From assembly GCA_964633355.1 (NCBI GenBank), contig CAZWGO010000010.1:1-64000 (forward strand): a stretch of DNA of 64,000 nucleotides. Reading direction: 5' to 3'. The notes under the pieces are model-generated. The model searched no databases, was not told the origin of the DNA, and saw only the letters and a program-made list of their open reading frames with translations. The position numbers and the translations under genes are program-made. Positions 26,502 through 34,334 of this stretch are shown here, in pieces. The stretch comes from Micavibrio_B sp964633355. Its GTDB lineage: Bacteria; Pseudomonadota; Alphaproteobacteria; Micavibrionales; Micavibrionaceae. Position 1 is the first letter of the stretch, and every line of letters begins with the position of its first letter.

Positions 26502-26849
26502 ATGAAGAAATTTATAGCTCCCTTGATGGCAACGGCTCTTATTTTTGCTGGAAGCGCAGCTTTCGCTGAAGATGCCCCGAAGTCTGATAGAAAACCGCCT
26601 CACGACCGTTTTAAAGAAGCCGACGAAAACGCCGATGGCTTTCTGACTAAGGAAGAAATGAAAAAAGGCCAGGAAAAACGCCTTGATGAAATGTTCACAC
26701 GCACCGATGTCGATAAAGACGGCAAACTTTCTCCGGAAGAAATGAAAAAAGGCCGTGAGGAGATGAGAAAAAAATGGAAGGAACGCCGAGCAGCCCATAA
26801 AGAAGGCGAAGCTCCAAAAGACGCCCCTCCACCACCGGAAGGTGAATAA
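26502..26849 (+). CDS. Secreted EF-hand protein
   Basis: A 115-residue protein with a Sec signal peptide (hydrophobic core then SAAFA, cleavage after about residue 22). Two EF-hand loops follow: DENADGFLTKEE and DVDKDGKLSPEE, both with the acidic positions 1, 3, 5 and 12 needed for calcium. Each loop is followed by the repeated EEMKKG helix. The C-terminus is basic and then Pro-rich. It is probably a periplasmic calcium-binding protein. Ribosome site AAGGAAG is 7 bases before the ATG. It is 11 bases upstream of an ECF sigma gene and therefore likely in the same operon. Confidence 0.85.
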   Translation: MKKFIAPLMATALIFAGSAAFAEDAPKSDRKPPHDRFKEADENADGFLTKEEMKKGQEKRLDEMFTRTDVDKDGKLSPEEMKKGREEMRKKWKERRAAHKEGEAPKDAPPPPEGE

Positions 26850-26860
26850 ATAACTTTAAG

Positions 26861-27430
26861 ATGAAAGACCATATTGATCTTAATCATCTAATGGAACGTG
26901 CAGCGAAAGGCGATCAAATCGCCTTTCGTGAGCTTTCCCGCGCGCTTGGGCAAAAGATTTTCCTGATGAGCGTGCGCTTATTAAACGGCGACCGTGCCGC
27001 AGCCGAAGATATTGTGCAAACAGTTTTGATCAAGCTTTGGCAAAACGCACCGAAATGGGAAGCCAGAGGTTCCGTCTCTGCCTATGTCAGCCGCATGACA
27101 TATTCGAGTTGCATGGATTTGCACCGCTCGAAAATAAAGACGACTGAGTTACCCGAAACATTACCTGTCGAAGAGACCGCAACGGTTATGATTTTCGAAA
27201 AGGAAAAAAGAAAGATTTTATTGAAGATGCTGGATCAACTGCCGGAACGCCAGAAAGAAGCCATTCTACTGACTTATTTTCACGAAGAAAAAAGATCAGA
27301 TGTCGCCAAGGCCCTTAATACAACTGAAAAAGCAGTTGAGCATCTTGTTGCAAGAGGTATTAAAACTTTAGGTGAGATAGTTCCCGCCTCATTAAAGGAG
27401 AAAGACAATGGACGCCACGAAGCTGTTTGA
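26861..27430 (+). CDS. RNA polymerase sigma factor, ECF type
   Basis: A 189-residue sigma-70 family protein with region 2 (AFRELSRALGQ, then AAEDIVQTVLIKLWQNAPKW) and region 4 (LDQLPERQKEAILLTYFHE, then the helix-turn-helix RSDVAKALNTTEKAVEHLVARG); there is no room for regions 1 and 3, hence the ECF type. It would direct RNA polymerase to a specific stress or signal regulon. It lies between a secreted EF-hand protein and a small membrane protein, as expected for an ECF factor with its signalling partners. Its last 23 bases overlap the next gene. Confidence 0.9.
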   Translation: MKDHIDLNHLMERAAKGDQIAFRELSRALGQKIFLMSVRLLNGDRAAAEDIVQTVLIKLWQNAPKWEARGSVSAYVSRMTYSSCMDLHRSKIKTTELPETLPVEETATVMIFEKEKRKILLKMLDQLPERQKEAILLTYFHEEKRSDVAKALNTTEKAVEHLVARGIKTLGEIVPASLKEKDNGRHEAV

Positions 27431-27701
27431 CGGACACAAAATAGAGCCTATAGATCCTGCGAAACTCGATTTCATGATTGAGCATGCGCTTGCTCATCCG
27501 CAAATCAAAATCCCTGCTAATGAGAATAACCGCAGCTTTCGCCGCGCTTTGGCTATAGCCGCGGCCCTTGTTATGGCGATTACGTTCAGCCTGCAATATA
27601 TGCCTGCTACCATGCCAGATCTGGCTTCAGATGATAGCGGAGAAATCTATGATGAAATCTCAGACCTGATCATCCTAGAAACCATGAACGATCTTAGCTA
27701 A
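27408..27701 (+). CDS. Small bitopic membrane protein, candidate anti-sigma factor
   Basis: A 97-residue protein with a strong ribosome site (AAAGGAG, 7 bases before the ATG) inside the end of the sigma gene. Residues 1-42 are hydrophilic and probably cytoplasmic. One membrane segment spans about 46-63 (LAIAAALVMAITFSLQYM). The last 30 residues are acidic (DLASDDSGEIYDEISD) and probably periplasmic. No zinc HxxxCxxC motif is present. An anti-sigma role is inferred from position, coupling and topology only; the acidic periplasmic tail could itself sense cations. The stop abuts the convergent asd gene. Confidence 0.75.
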   Translation: MDATKLFDGHKIEPIDPAKLDFMIEHALAHPQIKIPANENNRSFRRALAIAAALVMAITFSLQYMPATMPDLASDDSGEIYDEISDLIILETMNDLS

Positions 27702-28718
27702 TTACTTTTTCAGGTAATCTTTGATCAAAAGCTCGGCAATCTGTACTGCGTTCAATGCCGCGCCTTTGCGTAGATTATCCGACACGCACCAGAAATTAAT
27801 GCCATTTTCGACACTCGGGTCTTCTCGCAGTCGGCTAATGAACACAGAATCCTCACCCTGAACTTCAACAGGTGTTACAAAAGACATTTCACTTTCCAGA
27901 TCAATGAGCGTCACACCCTTAGCTTTCTGCAGGGCCTTGCGGGCATCTTGCAGAGTCACTTCAGATTCGAATTCGACATTGACCATTTCCGAGTGACCGA
28001 TGAAGACAGGCACGCGAACACAATTGGCGCAAACTTTGATTTTTGGATCGAGAATTTTCTTGGTCTCGACGACCATCTTCCATTCTTCTTTCGTCATGCG
28101 ATCGTCCATGAAACTATCGATCTGCGGGATGACGTTGAAAGCGATCTGCTTGGTAAAAATATCAGGCTCTTTGTTTGAATTCATATAGATACTGCGCGTC
28201 TGGTTGAATAATTCATCCATTGCTTCTTTGCCTGCGCCGGAGACTGACTGGTAAGTCGAGACGACCACGCGCTTAATGGGCGCAAATTCATGCAAAGGCT
28301 TGAGTGCAACGACCATCTGAATGGTAGAACAATTCGGATTGGCGATAATATTTTTCTTGGTGTATCCAGCAATAGCCTCCGGATTGACTTCCGGCACGAC
28401 GAGCGGCACATCAGGGTCCATGCGGAAATGGCTGGTATTGTCGATAATGACAGCCCCTGCAGCAGCAGCTCTTGGCGCAAAGTCCGCCGAAATTTTGGCA
28501 CCGGCAGAGGATAGTACGATGTCAATGCCTTTGAAATCCTGAAGCGCCAGATCGACTATTTTCAAGTCCTTGTCGCCGTAGGCAACGGTTTTACCAGCTG
28601 AACGCGCGGAAGCCATGGGAATGATCTCGCTAACCGGAAAATTGCGCTCGACCAAAATGGCCATCATTTCGCGTCCGACATTTCCACTCGCTCCGACAAC
28701 AGCAATTTTATATGACAT
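27702..28718 (-). CDS. asd: Aspartate-semialdehyde dehydrogenase
   Basis: Reduces aspartyl phosphate to aspartate semialdehyde, the branch point to lysine/diaminopimelate, threonine and methionine. It has 338 residues from the ATG at 28718. NADP loop YKIAVVGASGNVGREM at residues 3-18; catalytic cysteine in NPNCSTIQ near 130; QSVSGAGKEAMDEL near 162; substrate-binding VRVPVFIGHSE near 240. The length and motifs are normal. It also supports the meso-DAP-type cell wall implied by murE. Convergent with the small membrane protein gene, with no gap between stops. Confidence 0.96.
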   Translation of the reverse strand: MSYKIAVVGASGNVGREMMAILVERNFPVSEIIPMASARSAGKTVAYGDKDLKIVDLALQDFKGIDIVLSSAGAKISADFAPRAAAAGAVIIDNTSHFRMDPDVPLVVPEVNPEAIAGYTKKNIIANPNCSTIQMVVALKPLHEFAPIKRVVVSTYQSVSGAGKEAMDELFNQTRSIYMNSNKEPDIFTKQIAFNVIPQIDSFMDDRMTKEEWKMVVETKKILDPKIKVCANCVRVPVFIGHSEMVNVEFESEVTLQDARKALQKAKGVTLIDLESEMSFVTPVEVQGEDSVFISRLREDPSVENGINFWCVSDNLRKGAALNAVQIAELLIKDYLKK

Positions 28719-28813
28719 TTTCAGCAACCTTATTCTTTGGATATTCGTTTTACGCCTTATCTGTGCTAGGTTGAAACGCTTAAGTCAAGAACTCCTGTTT
28801 TCCCGACCTTCAA

Positions 28814-31075
28814 ATGACCGATTTTTCTCAAAACCAGACCTTATTTGATTTTAGTCCATTGGGAATAATGGTCGTCCTGAAAGATCGCCAAAAACTTAAA
28901 ATTCTTTACAGGAATGATTTTTTCAAGGATTTGGCACGCGGCCGAAATCAGGACGATAATCTTGTCGATTTCTGGACGGGGAAACACGGCAGAGAACTTG
29001 CTAAAAGTCTCGCCAGTCCCATTCTGCCTGAAAGCACAACTATCAATTTTAACTCCACTTGGCTGAAACTTACCTTTCAGGAAGGCTTCTGGAAGAATCA
29101 GGACGCCATTTTAATATGGGCGGATAACATATCAGGCATCAAAGAAAGTGAAGCGTCGCTGCAGAAAGCTGTCGCCGATGCCGACGCCGCCGCAGAATCA
29201 AAGTCGAATTTTCTCGCGACAATGAGCCATGAAATGAGAACGCCGATGCAATCGGTCTTCGGTCTTCTAGAATTGATTGCTTTGGAAAAACCTTCGCAGA
29301 CTATTACTGAAATGATCACTATCGCCAAGAATTCCGCCAGCGGCATGCTGGAAATTCTGGATGATATTCTTGATCTAGCCAAAATGGATGCTGATAAAAT
29401 GGAGCTTGACATGTTCGAAGTTCCAGTACGCACTCTCGCCCGCGGGGTTTTAGAAGCTTTATCTGTCAAGGTGCACGGCAAGCCGGTTGAATTGATCGAC
29501 GATATTGAGAAAGAAGTACCTTTCGTGATTGTCGGCGATCCCAAAAGATTGCGTCAGATACTCATTAATCTAACCGGTAATGCTCTTAAATTTACCCAAC
29601 AGGGCTTCGTCAAAATACGCATTACGACAGCGACACAGCATATTCCTAAAAGACAAAAAGGCCTGAATCTTCGCTTCGAAATAAGCGATAGCGGTATCGG
29701 CATGAGCGAGGCCGTATTGTCGAAACTGTTTGGAAATTTTGCACAGGCCGATAGTTCAACCGCAAGGAAATTTGGCGGCACGGGGCTTGGATTGTCTATT
29801 TCTAAAAAGCTTGTCGAACTCATGAACGGTAAGATAGGCGTTGAAAGCAAGGAAGGCGAAGGCTCGACATTCTGGTTCGAAATCCCGACTGAAGAAATCA
29901 CCCAGACATCCTCTGTACTGGAAATGCCCGATTTAAGCGGCCTTTCGATATTATCTGTTGAGGATCATCCGCAAGGGGCAAAAGAAATTGTCAACTCACT
30001 CCGTTCAATGGGAGCGACCGTTGAGTCGGTTGCGACATATGCGGACGCTCTGCAACTGGTTAAGCGCCGCCCATTCGATGTCGGCGTGATCGATCAGGGG
30101 CTTCCGGACGGACTTGGTGTCGATCTTATCCGCGAGATACTGGAAATAAGACCCTTTATGGGCATGTTTATGTATACAGTGCGCGACGATGTCGGACTAC
30201 AGCACAGCCTGCAAAGTCTCGGTGTAAAATATGTTGTAAAACCCGCAAGCCGACTGGGCCTTGGGCAAAGCGTTCTGGAAGCTGCAACCAAATCTGCTCT
30301 ATTCGAAATTGACGGGCCGCGCAGGTTACTCATTGCCGAAGACACTTTAAGCGTTCAGGATTTATTGAGGCGTCAACTTAAAACCTTGGGAACTGATGCC
30401 CAGATCGTTTCAAACGGTCGCGAAGCAATTGACGCCCTGGCAACAGGGCAATATGGAATCTTGTTTACCGATCTGCATATGCCAGAAATGGATGGATATG
30501 AACTTGTAAAAGCTATCCGGCAACAAGAAGCCATTAGCGGTAAACATATGCCAGTGATCGTTATGACTGCAGACGTTCAAATGGCACAGCGCCAGGTTTA
30601 TCTCGATCACGGCTTCGATGAATGTTTGTTAAAGCCGGTTTCGCTCGGACATTTTAAACGCCTGCTGATACGATGGGGTTTACTGAAAGACAGTCAGGAA
30701 CAGATCGACCCATCAATTCCTATCGTTGCCACAAGTAATGGGAACAGTGCCATCGATATGCAAGCGTTGATCGAACAGATGGGAGCCTTTGATGAGTCGG
30801 CTAAGGAAATGCTCGGCTTTTTTGTCGATATGACATTGCCCCTTATTCTGAAACTTAATCAGTCGGCCCAAGACAACAATGCCAAAGAAGTTGCCGAAAT
30901 TGCCCACTCGCTAAAAGGTTCGGCACGATCAGCCTGCGCGACAAGACTCGGAAACATAACTTCTGACATTCAGGACGAAGCGGAAAAAGGCATAATTAAT
31001 TTAACATTGGTGACAGACGCTGTATCTGAATTTGATAATGTCAAGGCATCAATTGAGGCGATCATAAAGTCCTAG
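28814..31075 (+). CDS. Hybrid sensor histidine kinase (HisKA-HATPase-REC-REC-HPt)
   Basis: A 753-residue cytoplasmic hybrid kinase without membrane segments. The order is a PAS-like N-terminal region (1-115), a short coiled linker, and HisKA with phosphorylated His139 in MSHEMRTPMQ. HATPase_c follows (LINLTGNALKFT, DSGIGM, GGTGLGLSISK; about 185-365), then REC1 (about 378-495, with aspartate in GVIDQGLPDG). REC2 (about 500-625) has its aspartate in LFTDLHMPEMDG and lysine in LLKPVS. A C-terminal HPt domain has its histidine in AHSLKGSARSA. It is a self-contained phosphorelay. Its stop overlaps the 3' end of the pilin-like gene by 4 bases; the signal and output are unknown, though the pilus locus and its response regulator are next door. 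Confidence 0.9.
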   Translation: MTDFSQNQTLFDFSPLGIMVVLKDRQKLKILYRNDFFKDLARGRNQDDNLVDFWTGKHGRELAKSLASPILPESTTINFNSTWLKLTFQEGFWKNQDAILIWADNISGIKESEASLQKAVADADAAAESKSNFLATMSHEMRTPMQSVFGLLELIALEKPSQTITEMITIAKNSASGMLEILDDILDLAKMDADKMELDMFEVPVRTLARGVLEALSVKVHGKPVELIDDIEKEVPFVIVGDPKRLRQILINLTGNALKFTQQGFVKIRITTATQHIPKRQKGLNLRFEISDSGIGMSEAVLSKLFGNFAQADSSTARKFGGTGLGLSISKKLVELMNGKIGVESKEGEGSTFWFEIPTEEITQTSSVLEMPDLSGLSILSVEDHPQGAKEIVNSLRSMGATVESVATYADALQLVKRRPFDVGVIDQGLPDGLGVDLIREILEIRPFMGMFMYTVRDDVGLQHSLQSLGVKYVVKPASRLGLGQSVLEAATKSALFEIDGPRRLLIAEDTLSVQDLLRRQLKTLGTDAQIVSNGREAIDALATGQYGILFTDLHMPEMDGYELVKAIRQQEAISGKHMPVIVMTADVQMAQRQVYLDHGFDECLLKPVSLGHFKRLLIRWGLLKDSQEQIDPSIPIVATSNGNSAIDMQALIEQMGAFDESAKEMLGFFVDMTLPLILKLNQSAQDNNAKEVAEIAHSLKGSARSACATRLGNITSDIQDEAEKGIINLTLVTDAVSEFDNVKASIEAIIKS

Positions 31076-31791
31076 TCCGGACAACCCGCCTCTTTACCAA
31101 CCGATGTCGATTTATGAATGACCCAGTAGCGGAAACATCTATTACCGCTCAAACATTTTCGTACAGCTGACGCGCCACCTGTCGTATCCGAACTTATATT
31201 GACCTCCCCAGCGGTAGCATCAATGATATCCGCCTCGCATTTAGAGTATTTCGCGTCGAGCTTGGTCAGAGCTGATACAATGTAAGAGTCCGTTTTATTC
31301 GTGCTCGTGAAAAAGAAAATTCCGTCCGCGCCGTTATAATATTCCCATTCGCCGAATAGATTTGGCGGCGGCGGCAGAGAACGGCCCGAAGAGCTGCCAA
31401 AAAGTAGCGCATGGTTCTTGCGCGTTGCCCCAGTCCCGCCTGGATTTCCCGGACAGCGTATATAACGTACGCTATTATCTGTAGACGCTGCAGGCGTTGA
31501 CGTTGAGAAATAAGTATCCTTGGGATTGATCGGATAAGGAGCATTCTTCTGCTCGGTTGATGTCAGCGAGGAATCTTGATCTGGATAGCTTAAAACGCAT
31601 TCCTGGATAGAAGATGAGATAAGACTGACTTGGCTCGAAACTTCAGTGATCAGATTAGTCGAGTTCTGCGCCTGGCTTTGCTGGCTGGCCGGCTCCATGA
31701 GAGAAGCTGTTAGAACAGCCAACAAAGCAATAGCGACCAGAATGTAAACCAGCGCACTGCCTGATGAATTTTTGATATGCTTTGTGGACAT
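31072..31791 (-). CDS. Type IV pilin-like protein (distal)
   Basis: A 239-residue protein from the ATG at 31791, chosen because GGAAG lies 5 bases before it; an ATG at 31803 is also in frame. The N-terminus KNSSGSALVYILVAIALLAVL has a glycine just before a hydrophobic helix, as a prepilin cleavage site would, but lacks the usual Glu at mature position 5. The remainder is Ser/Thr/Asn-rich, with several cysteines near the C-terminus (YSKCEAD, RKCLSGNRCFRYW, EAGCPD). Last gene of the type IVb pilus cluster; minor-pilin-like. It could be an exported adhesin subunit. Substrate status for the prepilin peptidase is inferred. Confidence 0.75.
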   Translation of the reverse strand: MSTKHIKNSSGSALVYILVAIALLAVLTASLMEPASQQSQAQNSTNLITEVSSQVSLISSSIQECVLSYPDQDSSLTSTEQKNAPYPINPKDTYFSTSTPAASTDNSVRYIRCPGNPGGTGATRKNHALLFGSSSGRSLPPPPNLFGEWEYYNGADGIFFFTSTNKTDSYIVSALTKLDAKYSKCEADIIDATAGEVNISSDTTGGASAVRKCLSGNRCFRYWVIHKSTSVGKEAGCPD

Positions 31792-31820
31792 TCTATCTTC
31801 CATCCTTCTTTTAAAGCAAA

Positions 31821-31847
31821 GGCCCGGAGCAAAGCTCCGAGCCTTTT
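31821..31847 (-). terminator. Hairpin between the two pilin-like genes
   Basis: GGCCCGGAGC-AAA-GCTCCGAGCC on the plus strand (31821-31843) makes a 10-pair stem with one G-T wobble. On the minus (coding) strand it is followed by TTTGCTTTAAAAG, a weak U-tract. Position after the first pilin-like gene suggests partial termination or 3' end protection that lowers expression of the distal gene; on the plus strand the stem is followed by TTTT. Confidence 0.55.
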
Positions 31848-31867
31848 AAACCAGAGTTTATAATGCC

Positions 31868-32581
31868 TTATCTTTCAACAAGGACATGAAAGTAAGCATA
31901 ACGGTTCGCACTTAGAAGAACACATCCTTGTGGTTGGCCGCTAATTGCAGAACCGGAAGTGCCTGCCTGTACGCCAGTTGTAAATAGGATGCCTTGGTTA
32001 GATCCAGTTGTAGTCATACTTACTAGATTAAAGTTCGCAGTTTCGTAGGTTTTGCTAATTCCAAGCTGGTCGTGAACTTTATCACAAACCGCTTTGGTTG
32101 TATCAGGCAGTATAGCCATGATGTCAGCCGTATTAGTGGTCGGAGCCGTACCGGACGTTGTCCCAATATTAAAAACAGAGTTATTTCCGTTAAATACCCA
32201 GTCACCACCAGTTGTCACAACATCTTTCGGCGCTTTTGTATAAGTCGCACCGCCACCTGTTGGATAAAATACAGCCGCTTTCTGCTCTGCTTCTGTATCG
32301 AGAGCTGAGAAAGTTGAAGGTGTATCGAACAATAACGTACTTACATCGATACCGTTTGAAACCGACATACGAATGATAGCCGTTTTAAGGGATGCAGGAT
32401 ATTGTGTCAAAGCTGCGGAGCTTACCAAGCTTTTTTCGCTTGAAGCATCACCGCCGCCGGAACGGGTTGACTGTGTTACTGCGTATGACAGAGCTGCAAA
32501 AAGCGCCACCGCAATCAAGATTAGGAAAAGAACGTTGCCGCGCTCCCCTTGTCTTTTTAAATTCTTTGTTTCAGTTTTCAT
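31868..32581 (-). CDS. Type IV pilin-like protein (proximal, likely major subunit)
   Basis: A 237-residue protein. The basic leader KNLKRQGERG is followed by NVLFLILIAVALFAALSYAV, a prepilin-like helix after a glycine. Mature position 5 is not Glu, as in the sister gene. The rest is a Gly/Thr/Ser-rich, weakly hydrophobic globular domain with a cysteine pair (AVCDKVHD and PQGCVLL). It sits directly before a hairpin and second in the sub-operon after a PilO-like gene. I infer that it is the major pilin or pseudopilin because it precedes the attenuating hairpin; this is not proved. Confidence 0.75.
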   Translation of the reverse strand: MKTETKNLKRQGERGNVLFLILIAVALFAALSYAVTQSTRSGGGDASSEKSLVSSAALTQYPASLKTAIIRMSVSNGIDVSTLLFDTPSTFSALDTEAEQKAAVFYPTGGGATYTKAPKDVVTTGGDWVFNGNNSVFNIGTTSGTAPTTNTADIMAILPDTTKAVCDKVHDQLGISKTYETANFNLVSMTTTGSNQGILFTTGVQAGTSGSAISGQPQGCVLLSANRYAYFHVLVER

Positions 32582-32603
32582 TTATCTCTCCACTTTCTCT
32601 GGT

Positions 32604-33188
32604 TTAGGATTCTGTTTCTGACGCTTCATCAGCGCCGGATTCTTCTGTAGGCTCTGCAACAACAGGGACTGCAATATTAACTTTCTCAATTCTCAAGGAA
32701 GCATCGATAGCATTAGACGCACATTCGCGACCGACACAAATAGAGTTTACTCCAACTTTCCAACCTGCGCCACCACTGACAATATGTCCCATTATTTCCC
32801 TAAGTTGAGCATAGGCTGACGTATCTTTAGACTGGATAGTAATGACATTGTTATTGGCAGTGACAGTCAACCCCGGATAGAGAAGTTTCGCCTTTTCTGC
32901 AAACGCGGCAACCTCCTCTGTTGAAACTGCCGCCATCGTAATAACGGGTACTGTAGGCTTCAAACTTTCAGACGCCTGTAATTGCCCGCGTAGTTTTGTC
33001 AATTGCTGTGTCTGGATCATCGAAAACAAACCAAGTGCAGCCACTGCCGCCCATGCAATACCTGCGGCAATAAGAACCGTATTCCCCGAATGCTGAGGCA
33101 GCTTCTCAAGAAAGCGATTCAGATCGCTTGCAGATGCACCGCTTAAATATTTGCCGTATCTGCGCAAGTCGAAAGAGTTTGAGGGCAA
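32604..33188 (-). CDS. PilO/GspM-like bitopic pilus assembly protein
   Basis: A 194-residue protein with a cytoplasmic N-terminus (36 residues), one membrane segment (about 37-58), a short coiled region (QTQQLTKLRGQLQAS) and a periplasmic ferredoxin-like part with two beta-rich units, resembling PilO/GspM in layout. Two cysteines in ICVGREC may form a disulfide. The TTG start at 33188 is supported by GGAGA 6 bases upstream and by the lack of any Met before the membrane segment. The assignment rests on topology and place in the cluster, not on clear sequence identity. A promoter lies just upstream. Confidence 0.65.
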   Translation of the reverse strand: MPSNSFDLRRYGKYLSGASASDLNRFLEKLPQHSGNTVLIAAGIAWAAVAALGLFSMIQTQQLTKLRGQLQASESLKPTVPVITMAAVSTEEVAAFAEKAKLLYPGLTVTANNNVITIQSKDTSAYAQLREIMGHIVSGGAGWKVGVNSICVGRECASNAIDASLRIEKVNIAVPVVAEPTEESGADEASETES

Positions 33189-33249
33189 AGCTGTCTCCGG
33201 TTGGCAATAATTAGCCGCAAGTTTATTTTAAAAGCTAACTATTAAGGTG

Positions 33250-33278
33250 ATTGTAAAATTAGATAAAATTTTAGGCAA
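33250..33278 (-). promoter_or_regulatory. Candidate internal promoter for the pilin sub-operon
   Basis: On the minus strand TTGCCT (33278-33273), 17 bases, then TACAAT (33255-33250) in the only sizeable gap (33189-33317) of the pilus gene run. It would give the PilO-like and two pilin-like genes their own transcript. Confidence 0.55.
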
Positions 33279-33317
33279 GGTAGGACTGGAACAAAATTAT
33301 ATATCAAAATTGATGGT

Positions 33318-34334
33318 TTATGAAGAGCCTTTAATACGTATCCGTCCGTCCGGCTCAATTCCCGGCTGGGCTTGCCCCCGAACAGACATGACGCCTGTAG
33401 AATAAGCTGCCGGCACTAGAGCTTCCCAAGTGATGGATGTACCCTTTACTTCGTATTTGACTAATGTACCGTCAATCTTGCCCAGATCATCCAAAAGAAC
33501 CTGAAGACGAACCATGCCGTCCAGCACTTCACTTCTCGTCGACTGCATGGCCTTGACCATAATGTCATTAGAGGCCGCTTCCGATTCTTGTTTGACTTTC
33601 TCAAGATTGCGATCGATTAGAGCCGTTAGAATATATTGCCCCGCCATAACGCTCAAAAGGCCGAATGAAATTAAGATCCCGCTGATAAGCAGCATCCTAG
33701 CCGCCGCCCTCGAAATCCGCTCTGTCATTAACTGGCGATTTGTCCAAGGGACTGGTTTTGCTACTTGAGGATTGATCGTGACGAAATTAGCTTCCATACT
33801 TTGCACGCGTGGCAGGATAGTTCTGGCCGCGCCTAAATATATCTGCATGCGGTTGGTTTCATGATCCCAGCGCAAGGCTGAAGCGATACCTTCCTGTTCG
33901 TACATATAAACCGTTTCACGGTCCCAGTATTCGCTGTTGCCAGGAAGAGCGGCAGCCAAAGGGCACCAGCTATCCGGGCTGGATGCCAAGGCGCTGGACG
34001 GACATGCCAAGTACCAAATGCGATTATCTTCCACTGTATAGACAAAATGAACTTTTTCAGTTGCGCAAGACTGGCTGGCCGCATTCCATACGGCTTCATC
34101 TTCCAAACCCGGGACATGTGGAATTGATCCGCCAACAAGCTCAGACGGTAAATATGGCTTTAAATCTACTGTATAATATTTTTTTTCGCCCGCCAGCGTA
34201 GTCGATAAAGACGGCTTCGTTCTTTTTGCTTCTGCAGGAGATTCTACAGGTTGTGGATCGTCAAGCGCGACCGTTCTTTGTCCCGGAAACTTACCTTTAA
34301 CCTTGTCGCCTAAACCCTTTAAATCAATGGCCAT
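33318..34334 (-). CDS. Uncharacterised bitopic protein of the type IVb pilus cluster
   Basis: A 338-residue protein with a large cytoplasmic N-terminal domain (1-205), a single membrane segment at about 212-237 (MLLISGILISFGLLSVMAGQYIL), a coiled stretch (LEKVKQESEAASNDIM) and a periplasmic C-terminal domain of about 80 residues. In R64-type thin pilus operons a bitopic protein (PilO) accompanies the ATPase and core membrane protein; this gene may be its counterpart, with the soluble half contacting the ATPase. I do not recognise a sequence family. The start overlaps the stop of the PilR/GspF gene, which implies tight coupling. Confidence 0.7.
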   Translation of the reverse strand: MAIDLKGLGDKVKGKFPGQRTVALDDPQPVESPAEAKRTKPSLSTTLAGEKKYYTVDLKPYLPSELVGGSIPHVPGLEDEAVWNAASQSCATEKVHFVYTVEDNRIWYLACPSSALASSPDSWCPLAAALPGNSEYWDRETVYMYEQEGIASALRWDHETNRMQIYLGAARTILPRVQSMEANFVTINPQVAKPVPWTNRQLMTERISRAAARMLLISGILISFGLLSVMAGQYILTALIDRNLEKVKQESEAASNDIMVKAMQSTRSEVLDGMVRLQVLLDDLGKIDGTLVKYEVKGTSITWEALVPAAYSTGVMSVRGQAQPGIEPDGRIRIKGSS

